From Magicicada septendecula (Eukaryota > Arthropoda > Insecta > Hemiptera > Cicadidae), in contig CM068372.1 in NCBI GenBank assembly GCA_034769895.1, forward strand, positions 370,531,258 to 370,595,257: a stretch of DNA of 64,000 nt. The letters are read 5' to 3'. Numbering within the stretch: the stretch's first letter is position 1; every line of letters begins with the position of its first letter. This document shows positions 44,244 to 53,608 of this stretch, in pieces. The notes under the pieces were generated by a model that worked only from the letters and a program-made list of their open reading frames with translations, made no database searches and was not told where the DNA came from. Made by a program: the position numbers and the translations under genes.

Positions 44244-44698
44244 CGCTTGAGGAATACGAAATATATAAAGCCGTCAAAATCAACAGTGATTATGTCTTGA
44301 ATGATAAACTTACATTTTCACATAACATGTTGTACGACACGGCAATACTTGCACACGGGCGCCAGTAAATGAAATGTCACAGTACATATGGGCTATATTA
44401 AGCAAAACAGGTTTATCAGTGGCTATATAAACAGTGAATCAGTTGATCGATATTGTCCACGCGAAAGCAGTCGATCGATATAGTCCACTCGAGAAACATA
44501 AACTTTCATGTTCGCGTCTGTGAGTTTCCAATATCGTAAAAGTGCACTTTTACCGTAATGATTTTAATGTTTTTAATTTTTGAACGATCTCATATGAGTG
44601 ATTAAGATTCTGAAGATGGCAATTCGTTGCCGAAACGCGTCAAAATAAGACGAGAAAAACGAAGTCGCACGACGGATATATGGTAAATATCTATTATA
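44244..44698 (+). repeat. PLE 5' pseudo-LTR (direct 3' fragment)
   Basis: It matches the end of the full copy from 47056 to 47510: the last 40 or so codons of the endonuclease (stop at 44366-44368) and the 3' untranslated region. It joins the start of the full copy without a gap, giving the direct-repeat ends typical of Penelope. It shares an AAAGCCGTC (Val) variant with the inverted copy, whereas the 3' copy has AAAGCCATC (Ile). Confidence 0.85.
44610..44641 (+). ncRNA. Hammerhead-ribozyme-like core, 5' pseudo-LTR
   Basis: The core boxes CTGAAGA (CUGANGA) and GAAA flank a GGCAA-UUCG-UUGCC stem-loop II. They are followed by CGCGTC, so stem III would be the palindrome ACGCGU with cleavage expected after GUC at 44641. 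Minimal hammerheads with a tiny palindromic stem III are known from Penelope-like elements and are thought to act as dimers. There is one extra U between the CUGANGA box and stem II. Stem I is weak, with only two obvious pairs next to the core. Activity cannot be judged from sequence alone. Confidence 0.65.
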
Positions 44699-44732
44699 TT
44701 AATATAAGCGACTTGGAGACAACTAACCTAAA

Positions 44733-46805
44733 ATGTATTATATTGAAGCCCGTCAGGCAAGTGTTGTCTACAAATACAAAAATGTTAAAATCAAAATGCT
44801 AAAAGTTGCACAAAACATTAAATTTAATAAAATGTGTATAAAAATGAATATCATACCAAAATTTGCACGCATAAATATTAATTCAAGAACACCGGCGGCA
44901 CTCAAGACGAAACAAATAGCAGAAAAAATGTGGTTAACGCAAGAAATTAGACAATTATACAAAAAGAAAAACAGGTTAAATACGGATCTTTATAAAGCGC
45001 ATTTAGAAATGTTAAAGGAAATTCACCCTGCAGTTATAGATGTTATCATGACCAAAATTAATGCTTTAATATCCAATTATTTTTATCATAAAGTATTAAC
45101 CCATAATAAGAAAATACGAAATCTATATCTTACTCAGCATAAAAAAGAAAATAGACCAATAGATTGTAAACATGTGTTCTATGAACGTGTAACGAATACA
45201 ACCAACATAGAGTTCACTAACCAAGAAATAAACGTGCTTAATAAAGGTCTGAAATATAATGTACCAAGATTTAATACGACAAACGAAATTGTCCATGAGG
45301 TAGTTAATGCTGAAGCTGCTATTAAAAGATTAAATGGTTCCGTTGCACAGAATGAAGCAAGGGTTTTTATCAACAACAAACTCAATAACGCAATTAATAG
45401 TAATAAATGTAAAAGTCAAAACAATTTTTTAAAAAGTAAATATAAGCAGGATATCATGAATCTTAAAACCATAAAAAGTAAACTTGAGAAAAATGATGCA
45501 ATTATAAGTAAGGCAGATAAGGGTGACACATTGGTGGTCATGCAGAAAAGAGAGTATACTCAAAAGGTATTTGATTTCATAAATAATAATAATATTAAGA
45601 AAATAGACCGGGATCCCACAAAGGCTTATGTAAAAACTTTGAATAACACCATTAATCAATGTAATTTTTTGTTAGATGAGAAAACACGCAGATATTTAAA
45701 ACCAATTAATGCCACGGCACCAAAATTCACAGGACTACCTAAAATCCACAAGGAAAGTACACCAATCAGACCAGTAATAAACTACACCACAGCTCCCGGA
45801 TACAAAGCTGCTAAATTGTTAGTGACTTTAATTAAGAATAATATCAGGATAGCAAATAATTACAGTATAAAGAACAGTTATGAGTTTGTTGAAAAACTTA
45901 AAAAGATAGAAATACTACCACAATATAAATTAGTATCGTTAGACGTAACTAATTTGTACACTAATATCCCCGTGAGGGAAACTATAGAAATTGTAAATAA
46001 CAATTTAAAGGAAGTAGCTCAACTTAGCATGCAAAAAATCAATGATCTTATAAAACTACTTACAGTCGTCTTGGAACAAAATTACTTTACATTTGACAAC
46101 GGGTTTTTTACACAAGATGACGGTCTGGCTATGGGTTCGCCATTGTCAGGACTATTAGCTGATATATATTTAAATTATTATGAGAATATGAACATAATAT
46201 CAAATAAATTATACAAGAATAAAATCATTTTTTATTGTAGATACGTCGACGATACGTTTATGATATTTAATGGAACAAAAAGGCAAATACAAAACTTAAG
46301 TAGTCACATAAACAGCATACACCATAAGATTAAATTCACATCTGAAATAGAAGAAGAAAATCAATTAAATTTCTTAGATTTAACCATTTTAAAAAACGAA
46401 GGAAAACTTCAATTTAAAATCTATAGAAAGGCCACAACAACGGACGTCACAATTCATGCCGATTCATATCATCCCACCTCGCATAAAATGGCAGCTTACA
46501 ATAGTTTTGTGCATAGATTGCTAACTATACCGTTAAGTGAAAAAGACTACATTGAAGAGGTTAATACCATCAAGCACATAGCAGCGGCTAACGGATATAA
46601 AAGTTCATTAGTGGATAAATTGATAAGTAAACACAAAGAGAAGAAATTAAAAAAGTCGAACAATGATAACACACTTCCGGTTAATAAATACATATCTGCA
46701 GATTACACAAACATTTTACCAAATATTCTAGTTAACGAACTCAAGAAACACCATGTAATTGTAACCTTTCGTACAAATAACAACATTCAGAGACTTCTTA
46801 GCTGA
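44733..46805 (+). CDS. PLE Penelope-type reverse transcriptase (direct copy)
   Basis: 690 codons; the ATG lies 34 bases after the unit start. The N-terminal 240 residues are basic with predicted helices and no recognisable motif. Then come ISKADKGDTLVVM (about 258), LPKIHK (about 335), SLDVTNLYTNIP (about 402), GLAMGSPLSGLLADIYL (about 464), YVDD (about 504) and the thumb-like HPTSHKMAAYNSF. These are the conserved blocks of Penelope RTs, which are related to telomerase. The frame ends at an in-frame stop before the endonuclease, and the inverted copy has a sense codon at that site. As it stands this copy cannot make an RT-endonuclease protein without read-through. Confidence 0.9.
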   Translation: MYYIEARQASVVYKYKNVKIKMLKVAQNIKFNKMCIKMNIIPKFARININSRTPAALKTKQIAEKMWLTQEIRQLYKKKNRLNTDLYKAHLEMLKEIHPAVIDVIMTKINALISNYFYHKVLTHNKKIRNLYLTQHKKENRPIDCKHVFYERVTNTTNIEFTNQEINVLNKGLKYNVPRFNTTNEIVHEVVNAEAAIKRLNGSVAQNEARVFINNKLNNAINSNKCKSQNNFLKSKYKQDIMNLKTIKSKLEKNDAIISKADKGDTLVVMQKREYTQKVFDFINNNNIKKIDRDPTKAYVKTLNNTINQCNFLLDEKTRRYLKPINATAPKFTGLPKIHKESTPIRPVINYTTAPGYKAAKLLVTLIKNNIRIANNYSIKNSYEFVEKLKKIEILPQYKLVSLDVTNLYTNIPVRETIEIVNNNLKEVAQLSMQKINDLIKLLTVVLEQNYFTFDNGFFTQDDGLAMGSPLSGLLADIYLNYYENMNIISNKLYKNKIIFYCRYVDDTFMIFNGTKRQIQNLSSHINSIHHKIKFTSEIEEENQLNFLDLTILKNEGKLQFKIYRKATTTDVTIHADSYHPTSHKMAAYNSFVHRLLTIPLSEKDYIEEVNTIKHIAAANGYKSSLVDKLISKHKEKKLKKSNNDNTLPVNKYISADYTNILPNILVNELKKHHVIVTFRTNNNIQRLLS

Positions 46806-46847
46806 AAAAACAGTATACCAGAAAGAAAAAGAACCGGCGTATACAAG

Positions 46848-47180
46848 ATGAATTGCAGCTCATGTGACATGTTCTACATAGGCCAAACAGGCAGACCATT
46901 TGAAGAAAGATATAACGAACATCTTCCCAGAAGGGAATTACATAAAACAACATCTAATTTTGCCAGGCACCTGATACTATGTAATCATAACTACAGTGAT
47001 TTTGAGACAAATTTCCAGCCTTTGCATTGCTGCAGGAAAGGAAAATACATGGACGCGCTTGAGGAATACGAAATATATAAAGCCATCAAAATCAACAGTG
47101 ATTATGTCTTGAATGATAAACTTACATTTTCACATAACATGTTGTACGACACGGCAATACTTGCACACGGGCGCCAGTAA
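46848..47180 (+). CDS. PLE GIY-YIG endonuclease domain (direct copy, separate frame)
   Basis: 110 codons from the first Met, in the same frame as the RT but downstream of the stop. It reads MNCSSCDMFYIGQTGRPFEER, with the GVY half just upstream of the Met. CxxC, the arginine of the YIG helix, the catalytic Glu in LEEYEIYK and Asn in VLNDKLTF are present. In active elements this domain nicks the target for primed reverse transcription. It ends HGRQ at 47180. Confidence 0.85.
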   Translation: MNCSSCDMFYIGQTGRPFEERYNEHLPRRELHKTTSNFARHLILCNHNYSDFETNFQPLHCCRKGKYMDALEEYEIYKAIKINSDYVLNDKLTFSHNMLYDTAILAHGRQ

Positions 47181-47421
47181 ATGAAATGTCACAGTACATA
47201 TGGGCTATATTAAGCAAAACAGGTTTATCAGTGGCTATATAAACAGTGAATCAGTTGATCGATATTGTCCACGCGAAAGCAGTCGATCGATATAGTCCAC
47301 TCGAGAAACATAAACTTTCATGTTCGCGTCTGTGAGTTTCCAATATCGTAAAAGTGCACTTTTACCGTAATGATTTTAATGTTTTTAATTTTTTAACGAT
47401 CTCATATGAGTGATTAAGATT

Positions 47422-47453
47422 CTGAAGATGGCAATTCGTTGCCGAAACGCGTC
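47422..47453 (+). ncRNA. Hammerhead-ribozyme-like core, 3' pseudo-LTR
   Basis: The 32-base core is identical to that at 44610-44641. Cleavage would be expected after base 47453, about 57 bases before the element's 3' end. Confidence 0.65.
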
Positions 47454-47510
47454 AAAATAAGACGAGAAAAACGAAGTCGCACGACGGATATATGGTAAAT
47501 ATCTATTATA

Positions 47511-47522
47511 TAAATATAGATT
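47511..47522 (+). repeat. Right target-site duplication of the PLE
   Basis: TAAATATAGATT, identical to 41954-41965. LTR 6 resumes with GAATAGTATAG immediately afterwards. Confidence 0.9.
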
Positions 47523-48072
47523 GAATAGTATAGAAGCCGTAGCAATTAAGGATTGATGATAGATATACTTATATACACATATATGTTTGTTTGATGAATA
47601 GCGGTAATTTAAGTTTAGTAATGGAGTAAATTGAATCTACTAAGTACTCCTTTCAATATACTTGATTAATCTGATTTCGAAGAAGCTGTAAACTAGAAAT
47701 ATTAATAAATTCTTTTGTTGTTATTAACTATAAAGATGATAGTAATGATTAAGTCTATGATGTATTCAGTAACAAGAATCTAACAATACAAATATTAGTA
47801 TCTGAACAGTTTGTTATTATTTCATAAACAAACCTGAGATCTCCTGCTCTGGCGCCCAAGTAATAATTAATAATATAAATTTGAGTGGTGCAGTTCTCAC
47901 AAAATCTTATTAGTTATTAAAATAAGTTATATTTGGCGCATCCAAATGTGGAGTAAAAGCTCAATAAGTAATATTTGCCGCCCAACTGGTGGAGCTTAAT
48001 TATAAAATTAAGTAAGCTCGGTAAAATGAGATGAGTAGAGAATAAGAAATAGAATATAAAAATTTAAAATTA

Positions 48073-51000
48073 ATGTTAACTAGAAGTAAAACTAGAGAAT
48101 TAAGGAATTTTAATAGACATATAAATAGTGAAGTAAAAATGGCAAGTAACGATAATACCAATAATACCAATAATAGTGATGAAGGGGAGGTCGAAGTTAA
48201 TAACCAGATGGGAGAGACGGGAATACTTGACGAATTAACTGATAACGAAACCGCACCGGTTCCTTCAGAGGCAAGGGGACGGGCAGAAGAAAACGTAACC
48301 AGCGCAACACAACATACAATAACAAACATAGACATAGTCACAATGCTACAACAAATAACGGAAACCAATAAACAGACAATGGAAAAAGTAACACAACAAA
48401 TGACAGAAAAACTAACAAAACAAATGACAGAAATCACTAAACAAACAACGGAAAACAATAAACGGACGGAAAAATTGGAAGAAAAATTAACGCAACACAT
48501 GGCAGAAAATACCAAGCAGCTAGAAAAGAGAATTGAAGATGTTAAAGAGAGCATGCATGAAAACAATATACAATTAAGGGCGGATATTGAACAGTACATG
48601 ACACAACAGTTAAACGAGCACAGATTGCAAGTAGAACAACAACTTAGTGCGATTAGGCGCGAGAACCAAGAATTATCAATAAAAGTGAGATCGGAAGCAA
48701 AGGAAGTGGTAAATGAAGAGATGAAAACATTTCAAACGCACGTGAACGAACAACTGGAGAGAAAAGAACAGATCATCCGGCACACGCGAGAAGAAGTCGC
48801 ACTAGAAATTAACAAGCTAACTAAAAAGGTAGATCGAAATAATAAGAAACAAGAAGACCAAGTTCAGCAACACAGACAAGAAGTTACCCGTGAAATAAAT
48901 GAGGTAAGAGATGTAACTACAGAGCAGATACAAAGACTCACAGAACGATACGAAAATAATTGTGTAGAAGTGGATGGACGATTAACCCAGGTAAAGGAAG
49001 ACGTGAGAGCGAGATTGGCGCAGTTGGGAGCGGTACCAGTGCAACGCAGTATCACGATGGAGCATCTGAAGAGTGTGTCATTCAACGGGGAAGGGGAATA
49101 CCCCATGGAATTCATAAAGGAGTTGGAGGAGATCCGGAAGGAGTATTACGCGAACGAGGGGGTAAACTGGGTCGCAAGACATCTAGAAGGTGAAGCAGCG
49201 ATATGGTGGCGGTTGATACGAAGTGATATTAATACATTCCAAGAGTTCCAGAACGCATTCATTGCGAAGTATTGGAACCAAATGGTACAAGAAGAGGTGC
49301 GTGACCGGCTGGAATTCGGGAAATACAGGTATGAGAGTGGATTGAGCATGGTTCAATACATGGAGAGATGTATATTACAAAATCGCCAACTGATTCCACC
49401 CATATCTGATCAACACTTGATAAGGAAGTTAGCACGCCATTACCACCACGATATAGCTGTCGCTACTATCACTAGAGGAGTCAGTAACATTGCCGAATTC
49501 CAAATGTTATTGATGGAGTTTACAGCAATGCGAAGTATGAATACAGTACAACGACACCAGGTAAAGCGAGAAGAAGAAAGTACAAATTGCCCGTGGCAGA
49601 ATAGGAGGGCAGAAAGGCCGGCGGATAACGGTAATAACTCGTGGCGGAACCGGGTGCAGAATAATAATGAGCACGGTCGACGGGACGTAAACAAGGGTCC
49701 ACAAAAGCACGTGTACGAGGCGCAGGTCAACGCCATCGCAAGTACAAGTCAAGCTCAAGGACAAACAACCAGCCCAAATACACAATATCATAATTCAAAA
49801 AAACTGAGTAGGGTTTCACGTAGTGATAAGGTAGATTTAGTAAGTAGTTATAAGGAAATTAGCACAACATTTGTAGATGTAAGGGATGACTTATTAGAAG
49901 ACGATAAAGAGACGATAAGAACACGAAGATTGAAATGTCCGGAAGTGGAGTTGTATCTAAATGGGGTACCGGTTATTTCTTTACTTGATACTGGATCGCA
50001 GATTAATGCAATTTCCAGAGAATGGTTTAATAAAAACAGAAATAAAATGGGAAAATTGAATATACTAAGACTAACAAATACAATAGTGAAAGGAGCGGTT
50101 GGTAAAAAATCGAAGCAAATTACCCAACAAATATTGGTAGAAGTAAAATTTGGTGCGTGCGTGATCGATAGTGTGTTTATTATTGTACCCAATCTTATAA
50201 GAGATTGTATAATGGGGATTGAGCTGTTACAAGAAGGTGGCTGTATCATCAATTTCAATAACAACCAAATAACATTTAAGAATCACGTCACAGAAATAGG
50301 TGTACCGGAAAGTTTAGAAATGCTAACACTGGAAATGAACCAGGGAGAGGAACATACCACTACAATGATCCGGGAAAAGCTGGAGGAGGTGAATGGGATT
50401 AGCAAGCAAACGAAGAAGGAGCTGGAAGAGGTATTATTAAATAACCATAGAATATTTCGGGAGCAACCAGGTAGAGTAAATGGATATGAGCACAAGTTCG
50501 TCGTAACGGATAACACGCCATATTGCATAAAGGGTTGGGCTATACCCATAAAATATCAAAGTGCCGTCGACCAAGAAATAAGAAAAATGGAGGAACGCGG
50601 AGTGATAGAGCGAGCTGCCAGCCCATATATAAACCCTATCGTGACTGTCATCAAGAAGGACCAGTCGGTACGGTTATGTCTGGACGCCCGGCGAATTAAT
50701 TCGGTGACTATACCAGATTATGAAGGGGCGGTACCAATTAATGAGGTATTAGCGAACTGCGGTGACATAAGGGTAATGAGCAGTATTGATCTGACTAGTA
50801 GTTTCTGGCAGATGCCATTGGCCAAAGAATGTCGTGACTACACAGGGTTTTTATATAAGGGACGATGTTACCGCTACACTGTTACTCCGTTTGGACTAAA
50901 AACCAGCTTGGCGAGCCTGACCCGTGGATTGGATCATGTGCTGACTGACGAAGTGAAGCGATTCACAATTATATATGTGGATGACTGCTTATGCGTATCC

Positions 51001-52839
51001 CGGAGCATTGAAGAACACATAGTCCACCTGCGATTGCTACTCGAAAATTTGAAACAAGCTAACCTCACCGTGAATCTACGCAAATCAAAGTTCTTCAGAC
51101 AGAAGATAGATTATCTAGGGTACGAGCTATCTACTAAAGGCATCAGTGCGTCACCAGAAAAGGTAGCTGCAATAATGAACTTCCCTAGACCAAGGAATCC
51201 AAAACAGCTAAAAGGATTCCTAGGATTAACAAACTTTTATAATAAATTTACGAGTCGTTATGCCGAAGAGACTCAGCCACTGCTACAACTGCTGAAGAAA
51301 GGAGTAAAGTTTAAATGGACGAAAGAGCAGGACGAACAGTTCGAGAAGGTGAAAAAATTGTTCGTAAACACGGTGATGCTCAGACATCCAAATCCTAACA
51401 AAAGATTCTACCTACAAACAGATGCAAGTAAATATGCGTTAGGAGGGCAGTTGTATCAAAATGACAACGATAATCAGATAGGAGTCATTGCATTTACTAG
51501 CCGCGTTTTCAGGGGAGCAGAACTCAATTATTTTACCACAGAGTTAGAATTATTAAGTGTAGTACACTGTTTAAAGAAATTCCGAACATATGTGTTAGGG
51601 CGTCCACTAACAATAATAACGGACAACAAGGCCCTAACTTTCATGCAAAAATGTCAGTTAACGAATTCAAGAATTACGCGATGGATACTCGCTATCCAGG
51701 AGTACGACTTCAAGATCCTATACTGTAAGGGTAGTGAGAACATCGTAGCGGACATACTTAGTAGATATCCCGAAGATTCACAGATGGACAGACCCATGGA
51801 TTATGATGAGGAATTAGAAATAAATGCGATAGAAATAAAGATCAACCCAAAGCTAAGGACACAATTACAAAACATATCACAATTACAGAAAAACGATGAG
51901 AAACTGAAGAAAATCATAAATCAATTACAGAGTGATCCGTGCAGTAAACTACACAAGATATATACGTGGCTCAACCAAAAATTATACCGTCAGGAGAAGC
52001 GGAAATGGAGACTGGTACTGACGAAAGAGCTGGGTGAAGATCTAATTAAGGAGATCCACACAATATATGGTCATATTGGTATAAAAAGGACATATGAACT
52101 AGCCAAAAAATACTTCACGGGGGACCACTTGTCTAAATTTACAAAACGATTGATCCGAAACTGCGAAAGATGCCAAAAATGTAAGGATCACCACAGAAAG
52201 GGTATTGGTGAGACCAAACCAATATTACCAAAGGCCCAAGGAGAGTTGGTCAGCATGGATTTCTATGGACCATTACCGACATCAACGGGCGGTGTAAAAT
52301 ATTTATTAATAATTATCGACAACTTTACTAAATATGTAAGATTATATCCCATGAAGAGAGCAACGACTGCCACAACAATTAATAAGTTAAAGGTATATAT
52401 ACAGGAGGTAGGTAAACCGACTGCTATATTAACTGATAATGGAGCACAATTCACCAGTAAATCGTGGGTGAAGAACTTAATCCACCGTGGGATTAAACCG
52501 AAGTACACGGCTATTCGGAACCCATGTACGAACCTAGCGGAAAGGGTAAACAGACAGCTAGGGAATATGTTTCGAATACTGGTGGGTGGACACCACACAA
52601 GGTGGGCTAAATATATTCGATTGGTAGAAAAGTGTATCAACGAAACATATCACGATACCATCGAGATGACACCACATCAGGCTCAGTGGGGTCGGAAACC
52701 AAAAAGAGTGTGGGAGATGTACGTTGATAAAGAACTGATGAAGGACGAAAGGAAGGTAAACCCAGATGAACTCTACCAAAATTTGAAAAGAAAGGGTGAG
52801 AAGAGAGCGAGGAAACATAATGAAGGGAAATGCAGCTGA
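48073..52839 (+). CDS. gag-pol: Unit 6 gag-pol polyprotein frame (looks whole)
   Basis: An uninterrupted 1588-codon frame with the same domain order as unit 7. It differs from unit 7 at only one residue that I noticed (SITM against SITV before the Gag core). Its own 5' LTR is split by the PLE, so normal expression from that LTR is unlikely. Confidence 0.9.
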   Translation: MLTRSKTRELRNFNRHINSEVKMASNDNTNNTNNSDEGEVEVNNQMGETGILDELTDNETAPVPSEARGRAEENVTSATQHTITNIDIVTMLQQITETNKQTMEKVTQQMTEKLTKQMTEITKQTTENNKRTEKLEEKLTQHMAENTKQLEKRIEDVKESMHENNIQLRADIEQYMTQQLNEHRLQVEQQLSAIRRENQELSIKVRSEAKEVVNEEMKTFQTHVNEQLERKEQIIRHTREEVALEINKLTKKVDRNNKKQEDQVQQHRQEVTREINEVRDVTTEQIQRLTERYENNCVEVDGRLTQVKEDVRARLAQLGAVPVQRSITMEHLKSVSFNGEGEYPMEFIKELEEIRKEYYANEGVNWVARHLEGEAAIWWRLIRSDINTFQEFQNAFIAKYWNQMVQEEVRDRLEFGKYRYESGLSMVQYMERCILQNRQLIPPISDQHLIRKLARHYHHDIAVATITRGVSNIAEFQMLLMEFTAMRSMNTVQRHQVKREEESTNCPWQNRRAERPADNGNNSWRNRVQNNNEHGRRDVNKGPQKHVYEAQVNAIASTSQAQGQTTSPNTQYHNSKKLSRVSRSDKVDLVSSYKEISTTFVDVRDDLLEDDKETIRTRRLKCPEVELYLNGVPVISLLDTGSQINAISREWFNKNRNKMGKLNILRLTNTIVKGAVGKKSKQITQQILVEVKFGACVIDSVFIIVPNLIRDCIMGIELLQEGGCIINFNNNQITFKNHVTEIGVPESLEMLTLEMNQGEEHTTTMIREKLEEVNGISKQTKKELEEVLLNNHRIFREQPGRVNGYEHKFVVTDNTPYCIKGWAIPIKYQSAVDQEIRKMEERGVIERAASPYINPIVTVIKKDQSVRLCLDARRINSVTIPDYEGAVPINEVLANCGDIRVMSSIDLTSSFWQMPLAKECRDYTGFLYKGRCYRYTVTPFGLKTSLASLTRGLDHVLTDEVKRFTIIYVDDCLCVSRSIEEHIVHLRLLLENLKQANLTVNLRKSKFFRQKIDYLGYELSTKGISASPEKVAAIMNFPRPRNPKQLKGFLGLTNFYNKFTSRYAEETQPLLQLLKKGVKFKWTKEQDEQFEKVKKLFVNTVMLRHPNPNKRFYLQTDASKYALGGQLYQNDNDNQIGVIAFTSRVFRGAELNYFTTELELLSVVHCLKKFRTYVLGRPLTIITDNKALTFMQKCQLTNSRITRWILAIQEYDFKILYCKGSENIVADILSRYPEDSQMDRPMDYDEELEINAIEIKINPKLRTQLQNISQLQKNDEKLKKIINQLQSDPCSKLHKIYTWLNQKLYRQEKRKWRLVLTKELGEDLIKEIHTIYGHIGIKRTYELAKKYFTGDHLSKFTKRLIRNCERCQKCKDHHRKGIGETKPILPKAQGELVSMDFYGPLPTSTGGVKYLLIIIDNFTKYVRLYPMKRATTATTINKLKVYIQEVGKPTAILTDNGAQFTSKSWVKNLIHRGIKPKYTAIRNPCTNLAERVNRQLGNMFRILVGGHHTRWAKYIRLVEKCINETYHDTIEMTPHQAQWGRKPKRVWEMYVDKELMKDERKVNPDELYQNLKRKGEKRARKHNEGKCS

Positions 52840-53054
52840 AGTTCAATATTGGAGACCTGGTGCTGATCAGAACTAACCCGATCTCTGAGTTAACAAATAA
52901 AATCACTGCGAAATTTTGTGAGCTCTACGAAGGCCCATACAAGGTCAAGGAGGTCAAAGGGGGTGCAACATATGTGGTAGCTGAGATCGACGACCTTGAA
53001 TCGGTGCGGGGAATCTTCAACGTCAGACAGATGAAGCCATATTACCACGAATGA
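52830..53054 (+). CDS. Unit 6 GPY/F-like module
   Basis: 74 codons, identical to units 1-3 and 7 (CELYEGPYKV). Confidence 0.75.
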   Translation: MQLKFNIGDLVLIRTNPISELTNKITAKFCELYEGPYKVKEVKGGATYVVAEIDDLESVRGIFNVRQMKPYYHE

Positions 53055-53608
53055 TTCGCTATGCAAAGGGGAATTTAAAGATAAATAATATTAAAATTCC
53101 TTAACATAAACAAATTTTATGTAATCAATTTAACCTGAGATGGATAAAGTGTATTAATATTTATATGTAATTAACATAACGTAAATATTATGTAACATAA
53201 CTTAAATATTATGGATGTAAAGAAGATACAAAGAAATTTGATGTTAGAACTAAATGGACAAGCTTTTAAAAAATAGTAATCGAATGTTACACGTTAAGGA
53301 GAGAAAGTAACTTAAATCTTAGAAAGGGATAGTGATTGTTTAAAATGTGTGTTAATGTAGCTAGTAAGCGAGGGTATGAGAAAGTAATGTTATGTAAATT
53401 AGAAGTAAGGGTGGTAAGATATGTAGCACCGCGTATACCCTTCGGGCGAAAGCGACAGTGACTAGCTAAGGGGACCGGTTTTGACCGTGTTGTTAAAGTG
53501 TGTCACACCAAAAGTGTAACTTTCATTGAACGGTTGTGCTGTTAGAGGCATACGAAATGATTCCACAAATTATATAAAACAATTACTGGAATCAGTTCGG
53601 GGGACAGA

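Larger units (their letters stand above)
41966..47510 (+). mobile_element. Penelope-like element, compound insertion with inverted 5' part
   Basis: 5545 bp inserted once into LTR 6. Order: inverted 5'-truncated copy (41966-44191), AT-rich filler (44192-44243), direct 3' fragment acting as pseudo-LTR (44244-44698), near-complete direct copy (44699-47510). A single pair of target duplications flanks the whole, so this was one event and not several. Inverted partial copies and pseudo-LTRs are known hallmarks of Penelope elements with a GIY-YIG endonuclease. The three parts are nearly identical, so the insertion is young. Confidence 0.92.
44699..47510 (+). mobile_element. Near-complete direct PLE copy
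   Basis: 2812 bp from the junction after CTATTATAT to the 3' target duplication. It contains the full N terminus, RT, GIY-YIG domain and 3' pseudo-LTR. The distance between the two plus-strand hammerhead cores is also 2812 bp. If both cut, they would release a unit-length RNA. Confidence 0.88.
40826..47824 (+). repeat. LTR 6, split by the Penelope-like element
   Basis: LTR sequence runs 40826-41965 and resumes with the duplicated target at 47511-47824. It matches LTRs 4 and 5 rather than 7 and 8. Confidence 0.85.
40826..53608 (+). mobile_element. Array unit 6 (7226 bp plus nested PLE; main frame looks whole)
   Basis: The 5557-bp excess over the neighbouring unit equals the PLE (5545 bp) plus one 12-bp target duplication. 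Without it the unit length matches unit 7 exactly. It shares with unit 7 the residues PNLIRDC, EERGV and QNDNDN, absent from units 1-5. The insertion lies inside the LTR and leaves the coding region untouched, but it disrupts the LTR that would drive this copy. Confidence 0.9.
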
